A stretch of 34,519 bases of DNA from Brachionus koreanus (taxonomy: Eukaryota > Rotifera > Eurotatoria > Ploima > Brachionidae): the NCBI GenBank assembly GCA_016987375.1, contig PJRA01000011.1:2009094-2043612 (forward strand), written 5' to 3'. The position numbers and the translations under genes are program-made. Each line of letters starts with the position of its first letter. The first letter of the stretch is position 1. Under the pieces are notes generated by a model, which ran no database searches, had not been told where the DNA came from, and was given only the letters and a program-made list of their open reading frames with translations. Positions 10,457-21,577 of this stretch are shown here, piece by piece.

Positions 10457-11948
10457 AAAGCTAATGATCTAATACGTAATGTGTCAATCATTGCTAAATC
10501 CGGTCTAAATGCTTAATATATATATATATAAATATATAAATAGATTTGAAATGAAATTTATTTATTTAATTAAAATAAAATATAAATATATTAAATAAAG
10601 GAGTTTTTTTTTCTTAATCTCTGGTTGATAAGATTTTTTTTTAAATATCTTAAAAACCATCAAATTTTTACATGAAAAATTAGTATTTTTATCAATTTTG
10701 TTTAACAACATAGGTTTGTAAATAATTTAATGTAAAAAAATCTATTGAAATTAAAAGTCGCTTGGTGTTGGTGTTTTTTTTTTATTCAAATCAAAAATAA
10801 ATTAAATTATGATGAATTTAGATTGATGAGTAAAAAAAAAGCAAACAAAATATAAATTGAGCATGTAAGAAATCTTGAAAATTTTGATTTTTTTATTCCA
10901 TCAGTAAAATAAAATTACTTGCCACAAAAAGTTGACTGAAAATGTCATTTCAAATCTAGTTAGCTATCAGTTAGAGTCTCAGGCAATTGTAAATAGAATA
11001 AAATTATTTAATTTCACGCTTTTTTAATTGTTTGAATTTTTAGAAAAAAAAATCAATTTTTACTTTTAATTAAACAGACATTTTCATTTTAACCGACTTT
11101 AAATAAAAATTTTTAATAAAACTAAATGAAAAATTTTACAGGCTTATTTAAAAATTAAGAAAAATAAAACAATAAAAAAATTCAATTATTTAATGAGAAA
11201 ATTAATTATATTTTTTTTAGGATCTGTGTAAAGAATTTTGTTATTCACTATGCATCTGCTAAAACAAATTTCGAATATAGATTTTTTAGCCAGAAAAAAT
11301 TGCTCAATAATTTGAGAAAAATTTTCTCTTAGGGTTTCAAAAAATTAGAGAAAAAATAATTAAGATATCTTTGAAAATTATTTAAAATAATGCACTTAGA
11401 CGTGATGTATTTATTTTATAATATGTGTCAAGACTAGAATAAATGCTAGTTGTGTTAACTTTTTTTTATATCACAATTATAAAATTGACTAATAAACGAA
11501 AATACAAAAATTAATTTTGTTCTAACAACTTACAACAATAAATTAAAAAATTTAAAAACTCTTAAGTCTATTGCTAGATCAGAAATCATTTGTCTACTAA
11601 AAGCCTTGTTTTAAGATAGAATTTTTTCTAGATTTTTTTTCATTTAAAATAAGTAAGGCTCAGACCCCAGGCAGTTCAAGACGGCGTAAACCTTCTTTTC
11701 ATTCTACATTCTTTAGATCATAATTATGAATAGAATTTTATAATTTTCAACTGAATATAGAGAATATATTACAATTGGCTATAGAAAATATAAAGTAGTG
11801 AATAAAAAGTATTGATAAAAGTAAAATAATTATATTTAGATAAAAATAAATTTTTATTATTCTCATTAAAATTATAGTTTAGCTTTAAACCCCGGTAATT
11901 TGGAATGAATTTTAGTTCTTTTTTTTTTTAATTTCGACTAATATAAGA

Positions 11949-11976
11949 ATGACCATATTCATTATAATATGGTCAT
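11949..11976. repeat. Short hairpin
   Basis: Perfect 10-base arms atgaccatat and atatggtcat flank an 8-base loop (tcattata). It could be a structured or terminator-like element, or chance in AT-rich DNA. No gene is adjacent. Confidence 0.5.
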
Positions 11977-12431
11977 ATTATTATAATAAAAAAAAATAAA
12001 AATAATAGTAATAATAATAAGAGCTTCAGCAGACCGATTGTTCTGCAAGACTTTAGTGGTCTTGGTATAGCATATTTTATGATGAAACTTGATCAAAAAT
12101 TCAACTTTGGTTTACTATCTATCTGATTTAACATTTATTAAATAAATTCTAAAAAAAACAAATTTGATTTTTAAATAATTATTTTTGTTTTAGAAAATTA
12201 ATAAAAATATGGTTTTTCTTTTGTAAATACTTCAACTGATGTTTGAAATCTAGGTAAACTATTGTTCGTGACGAAAAAATAAAAAAATAATTAGTAAATG
12301 AATTTAAATCTGGAAAAATGCATTGGGTGAGATCCAGCTTTTTAGAGAAAAAATTTGATGATAAAAATTTTTTCTAAATTTTTTTTGAGATTTAGTTATT
12401 TTAGATTTTTCAACAGATTTGATCTTTTTTC

Positions 12432-12650
12432 ACTAGACAAATCTCAATTGCGCTAGCAATAAACGATGGTGAAGTCTACCATTTCCCATACGAACTAATT
12501 GACAATAATCTTTCTCAGTTGAAATGTTAGGATTACAATTTGTTTGATTATATAGATCAACATTCTATTTTGCCGAGGAACAGCATCTCTAATTCTGTCT
12601 TGTTTACTAGAAGAACAATGTTTAGGAGCTTGAATGTGCATTTTGAATAA
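12432..12650 (+). pseudogene. Coding-like relic, unidentified
   Basis: A frame of about 72 codons with a single internal TAG (12528-12530) has protein-like composition, including stretches such as AINDGEVYHFPYELIDNN. This contrasts with the stop-rich surroundings. There is no clear start, donor or acceptor and no family match that I recognise. It may be a decayed exon or transposon fragment. Confidence 0.3.
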
Positions 12651-14774
12651 AATTCATTTTTTAAATTGAATAAATGATCTTAATTTTGATTTTAAATGGG
12701 CTCTAAATCCAACTTCCTTCAAATAAGCTTTGATAATACAAATAAACTAACTAAAAATTTTAGAAAGTTATAAAATTGGTTTTTGAAATGATACAAAAAA
12801 ATCTTAATATTGAATTTTACTTTATTTAGACTTGCAATTAGTTTTAGTAGTAGTTTGTCTTCAAGATGAACTATTTTCTTAATTTTTTTTGAAGATTATT
12901 TGAATAATTTTAATTTCTAATTACCTGAAATTCTTATAAAAAATTTTCTATGTAATTACTTTTTAATTTGGGTTATTCATGCTAGAAATTTCATACATTT
13001 TTCTTTTAAAATTATTCTTTAGAAATAAATTAATTAAAAGGAAAAATATATTCGTGTTAAATAGAGGATGTAAAACAAAAATCTAAAGCATTAGTTAAGC
13101 TTTCAAGCTTAAACGTGTTTAGAACGTAAATAAGAATTTTTTTCATTAGTACTATTTATTTTATTTATTTGAAAATTACTTTGGAGATTTTACTCCGGGA
13201 AGTTTCGAGCGGCTCTTTTCAGCCCTCATGTTTGAAAATTTTTGATTCTAAAATTAGAAAATTCACATAATAGAGGCTTAATATAGATACAACCAAAAAA
13301 AACTTCTAAAAATAAAAAATTAAAAATAAGTATAGTTCATACAAATAAGAAGAAAAAGTTTATTTTGGGTTTATTTTTTTGCTGAAATGCGTACTAATTG
13401 CACTCGAAAAAAAAAATTTAATTCAAAGCTAATTTGACTGTTTGAGATTGTTTTAATATGCTTGAAAATTTTTCTCAAAAAAATCTTTATTTAGAATTAA
13501 TCTTCATTATCTTTGACGTTGATATCAATGGTAAATTTCATATATGCTTTTTGCGCTAATATCTAAAAAATCAAATCATTAAATAAGCTTAATATTCATT
13601 ATCACTTTTTTAAGCTTTTAAAACTATTAATTGTTTGAGTTTGGTAAGCTTTAAATGTTTATCATTTTATTATACACAAAATTTTACCTAATTTAACTAA
13701 AAGGATTTAAATGCATCTGTTAAATTGACTTAATGTGCTGCGTCAGGTTTTGTAAATTATCGATTTTTTGCATTTATCTTTTCAGATTTTTAAACTTAAA
13801 TTTTAAATTTTCTACACTAATGACGTCTTTAACTTGTTTGTCAAGTTTCAAATATCAAAATTTAAAATAAATCTATTCAACTTGGCTAAATTTTGAACTA
13901 AAAAAAATATTAATGCAATTTTTAAAAAAAAATTGAGAAACAATTGATTGATATAACATGAGCATTTATTAGAAGAAAAACAGAAAAAAATATCAAAATG
14001 ACATTTTAAAGAAAAAAATATGTAAAAAAATAACTTCAAAATTAGATTAGAAATAATTTAAAAAAATAATGAGTCAAGTCTTGGTATGCATGATTTCAGA
14101 CTTGCTCAAGAGCTAGGACAGTCTAGTGATATTGCTTTAAAGACAATAAGTTTTGTTAATCAATCAAAAATGATAATTTCGAATAATACAAGGAAATTCC
14201 TATTTGGGAGTTTTTAATTAATTAGAACATGTTCCGAATCCAGACCTCTCTATTTTTTTTTTAGAAATAATTTACTTCCTTTTTGAAAATAATATTTCTT
14301 TTCACTCTTTTTTGAAAAAATTCAATTTATAAAAATTTGGAAATTTTAAAAGAAATACGAAATTGTAAATTAGAAGAAAATAAAATCTCTCATTCTTATG
14401 AATTTTTTTTCAAATCCTGAATAACATGACAAAACACATATGTCAAGCTATTTACCATAATTTTTTTGAGGTACTTACAGCTAATCAAATTCGAATCTTA
14501 ATTAAAATCAGATTTAGTATCAGCAATGATTTTTTTAAAACAAGCTAGATTTTGTTGACAAATTCAAAATTTTTAATTTAACTTTTTAAGTATAAATTGA
14601 ATTATTTCTCTAAGATATTTTTAATTGAGTTGCATTAAAGCTATTATATTTGAACTAAAAATTTCTATTCAGTAAATATTTTGTTTAGTGAAAAAAAAGT
14701 TTGAGAGACTAATTTCCACAGACTTAACGATAAAAACCCTTTTTTTTTAGTCTGCATTCGTATTTTTTTTCTTC

Positions 14775-15141
14775 CTTATACGATCCTAGTGGAACATATG
14801 GTCATTACTTTTTATTTCCACTCAAGTCGATCTTTTGCCATAATCCTTGCTTCATCCTATGTCATTCCTATTTCAATGAGCTTTTCATAGTTGCTGCCGT
14901 CTAAGTCATCGGTGGTCTTTGTAGCTTTCACTTGCCTTGCATTTTCTTTCATTCTAAGTATGTGTCCTAATCACCGTAATCTTTTGTTCTTTATGCACAG
15001 GCTCGTTGATTCCGAATTTGTTATTTTTTATAGTTAGTCATTTGTTTTTATATCAGGATAGTGTATTTTTAGGATTCTTATTAAACTACAAGTGTGGAAT
15101 ATATTAATGCTTTTTCTGTCACCTTCAGAAAACCTCCAGCA
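14775..15141 (-). pseudogene. Non-LTR retrotransposon reverse transcriptase C-terminal relic
   Basis: Reading the minus strand from 15141 downward with small frame changes gives the ordered C-terminal landmarks of a non-LTR (Jockey/RTE-like) ORF2: CWRFSEGDRKSINIFHTCS, then IRILKIHYPDI, then KRLR-stop-LGHILRM, then IGMT-stop-DEARIMAKDRLEW, then ICSTR. In intact elements the two stops are Trp codons (RLRWLGH.LRM and GMTW.EA), so TGG-to-TGA/TAG changes have killed the gene. The order and spacing match the region after the polymerase fingers/palm of such elements. The 5' part is missing, as expected for a truncated insertion. Family assignment within non-LTR elements is uncertain. Confidence 0.85.
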
Positions 15142-15654
15142 TTAGCTTCTGTATTTGTTATCACTACAAGATCATCCTTGAGTATAATTTTTGAAAATCC
15201 AGGATAAAAAGATATAAAAATTAAAAGAAAATTGACTAAATATTACGTATATAAATTGATTGTTAAAACTCTAATAAAAATGTTTAATACAGAATGTGGT
15301 AATAAGTTAATTTATTTATTATTTATTTATTTATTTACTAAGTTAATTTATTCTTTCTTATGTTATGATAATGTTTAGATTTTGATAGATATTTAGATTT
15401 GGTGTTATAAGTAGAAAAAAATTTATACTTTGAGTTTAAATATATGATAAAGGATTTAAAAATTGTAAATTTATTAATCTTACTAATTAACTTATACTAT
15501 TCAAATTAAAATACTTATATCAAAAGCATGTTAAATTTAAATAATCTCTTTTAAATAATACAAACTAATTGATAATAGACACATAAACTATCCTTCTCAT
15601 ATTTTTATTTTATTTACAAATTATTCATTTTTAAGTTTATTTTGTGATTTCTCT
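15142..15654. other. AT-rich intergenic with ATTT microsatellite
   Basis: No coding sequence is seen. A tract of tttatttatt units lies at about 15308-15345 and resembles the tandem tails of the retrotransposon ends found elsewhere, but no adjoining element is readable. Confidence 0.4.
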
Positions 15655-15702
15655 TTTTTTTACATAACCCAAGAGAAGTTTTCTGAAATAAATAAATAAA
15701 TC
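15655..15702 (+). mobile_element. Non-LTR retrotransposon 3' end with AAAT tail
   Basis: The sequence ttttttacataacccaagag, then aagttttctg, then aaataaataaataaatc. It shares the layout and words of 29111-29162 (catcgcccatgaggtgttttctgaataataataa): a T-rich run, a CCC(A)AGAG/CCCATGAGG core, TTTTCTGA and a tandem tail. I read it as the extreme 3' end of a 5'-truncated insertion. Confidence 0.6.
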
Positions 15703-16515
15703 AACAAGTCATAAAAATAAATTAAAAAAAAAAACCAAACAATTTTATTGCAGAAAGACAATTTTTGTTACTACTTAGTTCACACTAAGACAAAATTAAC
15801 AAGTGTTCTATATTAATATTTTAAGGAATACTAAATAAACCAAAAAATTGAAAATGAAGTAAAATAATTGAATGAAATTAATATTTTATTGATAATTGTA
15901 TATAGTATTAGCTTGAAAATTAGCGCCTCAATTCGTGTTTTTTTTTAAGATTCTAAGACATTAAGTGACTTAATGATATTTTAACTCAAGTCAAGAAAAA
16001 GTAGGTAAAGAGATTAAAAGTTGTTTAACTAAATTAAAATTACATCCGAACAATGTAATTATTCAATTCTGATTTTAAAAATATTTATAAAACTTGACAG
16101 GAATTTTATTTCAAATTAAATTACAATGCTAACTGACAAAAAATAATCTTCGTTTGAATTAATGTCCATTAATAGATAATTAAGCTTAAGAAATAAAGCT
16201 ATTAGCATATCTGATCGTCAAAAAAGAATTCAAATTAATGTAATTTTTTCAATGTAAATAACTTAAAAATAAATAATTTTTTATGAAAAACAAAATTTAA
16301 TAAATTTTCGAAAATAAAAATCTAATCAATTTTTTTTAAGATAAAATTTTATAAAAAGAAATAATAATAATCCAAATATTACAGAATCATTTGTTCCATA
16401 AAATAAAACCTCTTTAAGTACGCGCGATGCAAAACTTCCACACTATTTTCAGATATGGATTTTGACCTCATTTTTAGATTCTACCTATATGAAAACCTAA
16501 GGTCTAAAATTTATT

Positions 16516-16868
16516 ATGTATAAGGGGTCTGATACTTTACAGCCTCATATTGAGTATATCTTATTTAAGCGATTTTATCTCAAAATTTTATCAAACGAAT
16601 CTACCCGATCGACACATTTTCTGATAGAGAATTAAATGCTCTATATTCTGAGATGGTTATCATTAAAAAAAAGAAATTGAGAATTTTTTCCAAAAAAAAT
16701 CGGAAAAATTTTGACATTTTTAACTTTTTCGGGATCTACTTTTTTCCAAACCCCTTAACCTATATATTTTTATATAAATTTTAAAACTAGACGGGTAGAT
16801 TCGTTTGATAAAATTCTGAGATAAAATCGCATAAATAAGATACACTCAATATGAGGCTGTAAAGAACC
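16516..16868. repeat. Large foldback (inverted repeat) element
   Basis: Arms of about 80 bp face each other across about 180 bp. The left arm (about 16516-16609) includes tttacagcctcatattgag and atcaaacgaatctacccg; the right arm (16792-16868) includes cgggtagattcgtttgat and ctcaatatgaggctgtaaag. The arms are roughly 90% alike over their core. No transposase frame lies inside. The right arm ends exactly where a reverse-transcriptase relic becomes readable, so the foldback either inserted there or arose by inverted duplication. Confidence 0.8.
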
Positions 16869-16984
16869 TTACATACGAGAGAAGGCTAATTAAGTTTAGT
16901 TTAATAACCTTAAAAGAAAGAAGAGAACGAGGATATCTAATTGAATGTTTTAAAATTAACAGCAAATTTTGCAAGCTAGAATAG
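16856..16984 (+). pseudogene. Non-LTR retrotransposon reverse transcriptase fragment
   Basis: Frame 16856-16984 reads AVKNLTYERRLIKFSLITL, then KERRERGYLIECFKINS, then a TAG. The pattern LTYE.RL..L.L.TLE.RR.RGDLIE..KI is the well-known thumb-side motif of CR1/Jockey-type reverse transcriptases; Gly-Tyr replaces the usual Gly-Asp. Sequence after the TAG to about 17080 looks like further decayed ORF2 (CEKMLRIHMYNN) but carries stops. Only this short piece remains, on the opposite strand to the relic at 14775-15141. Confidence 0.75.
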
Positions 16985-18338
16985 AAAAAAACCTGTGAAA
17001 AAATGCTGCGCATTCACATGTACAATAACTGCCCCCTTTAAAAGTCTTGTTCGAACCCATCTTGCTGTAATAATTATGAAATCACAAATTAGAATCTGAA
17101 TCAGTTGAATTAAATAATTCATTTTGTATTTGTAATAAAAACTTCAGAAGCTGATTTCAAAATTTAAAAATTTAATCTTGACTTGACTTAAGCTTCTTAT
17201 TTAAAAATGTATTTTATCAAATAAAATTGAATGAAGAATTACAATATTATTATTTTAGATAGGATTTCAAATATTGAGGTTTTACCTGGAGTTTGTTAGC
17301 CACTTTCGGTTTGGAGTTTTAAAAATGAAAAACTTGTGTGTTGTTGAACCTTCGGGCCGATTTCATTTAAAAAAACTTTTTTTGTTTATTTATTAGGAGA
17401 AAATAAAGATATATATAAGAAAAACAGAAGTTGCATGTTTGCATTACCAGTCAAGTCTAAACATGGCTAGACTTTTTCTAAAGGAAATTGTGATTGAAAC
17501 CACAACACAAACAATTATTTATAAATAAAATTTTGACTTAAAAATGTCCAAGGATTTTACTAGACAAATTTAATCTTTTTAATATAAAATAAAAAAATTT
17601 CACATTTTTATACAACGAAAAAAGGAAATAAAATGAATTTCCTCTAAATATTTTCTAAATTGAATAAATATCAAACTTAGAATTCCATAGACATGACTGT
17701 CGCAAGTGTTTTATTTCATTTTATAGATTTTAACATCATTTTAACATGAAATAGTAATTATAAGATTTTATTTATTTTTTTCTAACTAGAACTAATTAAC
17801 TTGTAAAAAGTTAAATTGAAAAATATTTTCCATTTAAATAAAGTCCGGGAAGACTTGCGTAACAAGGCGAACTTTCCGACAGCATTGTATTTTTCAGTGT
17901 CTATGTCATAACATTATTTATTCTATTGCTGATTATTGTAAGATAAAAACATAGCTTCTTATAGTTATTGCATTAGCCGTGTTTAAAGATTAATTATTTT
18001 GTGTAAACTAAATTTTTTATCAATGATAAAATATTTTTAAAAATAAAATTTCTCAAAATGATCATGTTACTCAAATAATTAAATATCTACAAAATATAAT
18101 CCAAAGTGTTTTTTTGTTTATAAAGCAACATTTGACTTAAATGTTTTTCTCATAAAAATTCAATTCCTTAAATGCAGTAATATAATCACAATTAGTAAAA
18201 TTTATCTTTCTAAAACCAGGTTTTAGAAACTTCTAATAACAAGTTCTAATAACTTTTTTTCAGAAGGCTTTTAATTTGTCCTGTAAGCGCAACAAACTGC
18301 AACATACTTAATTGCACCAAAAGTCAAAGTCTGCTAAT
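16985..18338. other. Gene-free AT-rich stretch
   Basis: No supported gene. Two GC-richer patches stand out (17339-17365, gaaccttcgggccgattt; and 17843-17882, gtccgggaagacttgcg), but neither extends into an open frame or a recognisable RNA. They may be relics of element ends. Confidence 0.4.
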
Positions 18339-18501
18339 GATGTGCAAAATCTCTGCAAAATGCACTAAAGCCAAATTTGTCTAAATTTAAATTATGTCAA
18401 ATTGCAGTTTTACCAGATTGTTCATAATAGGGCAACTTTGAATGTTGCACCAAGTCTCTGCAAAATGCACTTTAGCCAAATTAATCCAAATTTTAATTAT
18501 G
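18339..18501 (+). repeat. Two direct copies of a dispersed repeat
   Basis: The unit ctctgcaaaatgcactaaag, ccaaatttgtctaaattt occurs at about 18348-18396 and again at about 18452-18501 (ctctgcaaaatgcactttag, ccaaattaatccaaatttt). A third copy lies in PUS10 intron 7 (22377-22425, ctttgcaaaatgcactacag). A weaker relative may lie at 19459-19500. The unit has no coding potential; the family is unidentified. Confidence 0.65.
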
Positions 18502-19649
18502 CTAAGACTTTTAAAAGAAAAGTTACAAGAATTTTTAACATTTGTTCTGTTCTATTGTACTAAATTTCACAAAATCCTAAAACTATATAACCAAAAACTA
18601 ATAAATTCAAAGAAGCTTTAGAAATATTCATTCAAAATTTTTTCTGAACTTAATTGCCAAATTTGATCAAAAATCAGTAAAAAAAAATATTTTTCAATAA
18701 AATTTAATGCATACAGTTAAACATTCGAATAACTTACGCTGATTGCACGAATTCTTTGATATAGCAACATCTCTATCGATATCACTGGATTAGTTAACTA
18801 ATTAAACCCTGAGCGTTTAAGTTAGAAAGGAGCATAAATAGCTGCTTCTTAACGCCCAAGGGTACTAAAGTAAACAAAAAAATACAATAAAAAAAATTCC
18901 AATTTAGAATGAAAAAAAATACTTTTGTACCAGTGTGGAAAAAAGGAAAAATTTTTAAAACCAAAGGAAATACTATAAAAAAACACATGGAACAAAAAAA
19001 AACTTCAAAAAAAAAGAAATAGCTAAATATAAGAATGTCAATTCATCTACCATTTTAACTATACTTGCTACTAAAGAAAAAATTATTCAACATTACGAAC
19101 AAAATCTCATCATAAAGGATAAAAAAAAACTAAAATATTAAATTAATATATATAACTCATTGTTCACAAAACATTTTTTTGAAAAAAATAAAAATTAGAA
19201 TAAAATATTTTAGTTTTTTTTCTGATTCACATTATTCTTTTTTTGTATTTATTTTATTGAGCAGTTAAATGACTAATTAAAATATTCATTAAACTTTTTT
19301 TGATCACAAGATTTTTTTCTTGATCACATTTTTTTTTGAAGAAATAATTTAAATTTTAAAAAAATATTTTTTTTCTTTATTTTTTGCTCACACAATTTTA
19401 GGCCACGACAACAACCCAGAGCCCGAATTTCGATACAACGAATATCAAATTTTGGGTCCAAGTCTCTCGTAAATGCATTTGGAAATTAATCTAACTATGT
19501 TTAACAATAAACCATTATAATTCATATTTAGTCTAGCATTTATTCCACTAAGATCATTGGGCTTTACGAGAAAATTTGTTGAAATTCAATGCATTTTTAG
19601 AAAATACAAACTTTTTTTAAAATAAAACTGAAATGTTACAAAAATTTTC
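18502..19649. other. Gene-free AT-rich stretch
   Basis: No gene seen. A small inverted pair (ggtactaaagta at 18860-18871 and tacttttgtacc at about 18921-18932) flanks about 50 bp of A-rich sequence. The 64-codon minus frame across it (18794-18988) is Phe/Leu-rich because of the T-rich reading and is not convincing. Confidence 0.4.
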
Positions 19650-20023
19650 TTTTTCAGGAACGGAATAAAGACGCATTCGGATTCCACTCTCATTCCATCT
19701 TTGCTGTTCCATCCTAATCTATAGTTTATGGCGATCATGTATTTTATTAAAACTTTTTTATGTAAAGCAAATCTAGTTCAGGAAAATTGAGTTGAAAATT
19801 GATATAATTTAGTAAAAAAATAAAATGAAAAAGTTTAAAATTCCAGAATAAACTATTGAAAAATAGAAAAGTTTTAAAAAAACACAAAAGCGGCATAAAC
19901 TATATATTTGGATGGAACAGCATAGATTGAATGGGAATGGAATCAGGATGTTTTTTTTAAGAATGCATTTTCATTCCATTCCTGAAAAAAGAACGGAACG
20001 TTTCATTTTAGCAATAACCACTG
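19620..20023. mobile_element. hAT-like miniature inverted-repeat element
   Basis: A left arm (about 19650-19734: ttcaggaacggaataaag, tgctgttccatcc, atagtttatg) and a right arm (about 19890-20010) are inverted copies over roughly 85-100 bp. The right end reads ...tagcaataaccactg (to 20023), i.e. CAGTGGTTATTGCTA inward, which matches the CAGTGG-type termini of hAT transposons. The left terminus is degraded and no 8-bp target duplication is visible. No transposase frame is present. It sits about 300 bp upstream of GOLT1. Confidence 0.65.
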
Positions 20024-20337
20024 TATTATATATTTATGAAGAAAAAAAGGCTTTAGCCTATTTTAATAAATTCAAAATTTGATGAATTTTTCAAGCTTTT
20101 AAATGGATTTTAATCAGACATAAATTTTTTAAAATTGAATTAATAAAATATCTAGTAAAAAAGTTAGCTTTTTTTTGCATTATAATAAAAACTCATACCG
20201 ACAACTAATAAAAAAATGTCAATACATTGAAATTAATATTTCAAAACTAAAAAAAAAATACGATTAACGTCATCATTATTAAAAAGAATAAGAAATAAAA
20301 AAAAATATCTAAAACTTTTTAATAATCAAAAATTAAA

Positions 20338-20921
20338 ATGATCGCGTTCACAGACTTACAAAGTAGGTATGCATGTTTCGATAAGTTAGCCTTTATTTTC
20401 CTAAAATTGATTTTAAAATTTAGAAATCGGTATTGGATTGTCAGGTTTTGGAGTGTTTTTTTTGACCCTTGGTATGCTATTGTTGTTTGATAAGGGTCTA
20501 TTGGCAATCGGCAATGTAAGAATCTTTTTTTTGTTTTTCATACTTAATTTTAAAATTAAATAAAAAAAGATTTTGTTCATATCCGGCATATCACTTATCA
20601 TAGGTTTAGAACGAACAATTAAATTTTTTTTCGGACCCCAAAAACTCAAAGGATCTGTGTTCTTTTTTGGCGGTGTGTTTATTGTCCTAATAGGATGGCC
20701 ACTAATTGGAATTTTAATTGAACTTTACGGTTTTATTTACTTGTTTGGGTAACAACAAAAAATTTTTGATTTAAAATAAAAATCTAAATTTTGTATTTAG
20801 TGGATTTTTGCCAGTTATTGTGAGTTTTTTGCGTCGAATCCCTTTCATAGGCACCTTGTTTTCACTACCCGGTATAAAACAACTTATGGACAAAATAGGA
20901 GATGGAAACTCTATGGTCTAA
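20338..20921 (+). CDS. GOLT1: Vesicle transport protein GOT1 (GOLT1), 138 residues
   Basis: Four exons, 20338-20362, 20424-20515, 20570-20748 and 20801-20921, joined by GT-AG introns of 61, 54 and 52 nt, give exactly 138 codons plus TAA, the usual metazoan GOLT1B length. The product starts MIAFTDLQKIGIGLSGFG and contains LLLFDKGLLAIGN, GLERT, GWPLIG and LPGI near the C terminus, all diagnostic of the Got1/Sft2 family. Four membrane helices are evident. Family knowledge: a small tetraspanning protein of Golgi/ER membranes that promotes ER-Golgi transport and SNARE-dependent fusion of ER-derived vesicles. The first exon encodes only eight residues and a third, which fixes the start. It converges on the minus-strand gene ending at 21068, with 146 bp between stops. 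Codons and introns are intact, so it is probably functional. Confidence 0.97.
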
Positions 20922-21067
20922 TTTGAAACGATACTCTTAGATTGGAAATGGATGATAAAATTCAGGCGTATTTTTGAGTAATTCCAACACGCAGATATAG
21001 CAGAATAATTTTATTATTTTTATAAATATTTTTTTTAATTATATTAAAAAATAAAACAAATTAGAAA

Positions 21068-21509
21068 TTAATTAATTTTTTTGATTTTTTTGCTGATTAT
21101 AGCAATTGTAATTGGAATCATTAGCATCGCAAAACTGATCATCATCACCAGCCAAAAGGGAACATCATCTTGAACTAAACTTTTCTAGACAACTTTCGGA
21201 AAAAAAATTAAAAAACTCTATTTTTACCTGACCAAGGCACTGGCTCTTTAGTAGGTCTTAATTTAGCTAAACTGTTTTCGATCATTTTTTTCTGTTCTAA
21301 TAGATCACATAAAATATCTAATAAACTAGATTACTTTACTTTAAATTTAAATGAAAAATACTTTTTTGATTATTGTTTGTTTTTTCTCTGTTCGTAATAA
21401 GATAGGTTAAATTTTGGCTACAATTAATAGCCGAAAAATCTATGTGTTTCTTCATCTCAATCAATAAATTCTCAAATTTATCTATTAAATTTTGACAACA
21501 AGATTTCAT
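21068..21509 (-). CDS. Small tail-anchored membrane protein, family not recognised (114 residues)
   Basis: Exons 21509-21362, 21317-21228 and 21174-21068, with introns of 44 and 53 nt, keep phase throughout and give 114 codons plus TAA. Residues 1-70 are hydrophilic and partly helical or coiled-coil-like (several Cys, Lys, Glu and Leu heptad positions). A proline-rich linker (PTKEPVPW) follows, then one hydrophobic helix at about 86-106 and a short basic tail (SKKIKKIN). That layout predicts a C-terminally anchored protein facing the cytosol. I do not recognise the family. Its ATG lies only 68 bp after the PUS10 stop on the same strand, which suggests tandem or even shared transcription. The alternative frame starting at 21533 lacks an ATG; the first ATG is 21509. 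The exon model rests on splice phase and composition, not homology. Confidence 0.7.
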
Positions 21510-21577
21510 TTTTTTATTTAAAAAAAAACCCAATAAAACAAAATTTGGAATTTTTTATTTTTTATTAACTAGACTCA

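Larger units (their letters stand above)
10457..14774. other. Gene-free AT-rich stretch with scattered repeats
   Basis: It contains a (TA)n/(ATA)n simple repeat at about 10515-10545, a small hairpin at 11949-11976, an (AAT)n tract at about 12001-12020, and a decayed coding-like segment at 12432-12650. A short GC-rich patch at 11660-11698 is unexplained. The 63-codon frame at 13848-14039 is AT-composition noise. Confidence 0.45.

Noticed and set aside
11655..11700. GC-rich patch (caggcagttcaagacggcg) considered as a tRNA or SINE B box
   Set aside because: No cloverleaf, A box or acceptor stem could be fitted around it.
20413..20649. Minus-strand ORFs at 20319-20507 and 20413-20649
   Set aside because: They are antisense shadows of GOLT1 exons, which are firmly supported on the plus strand.
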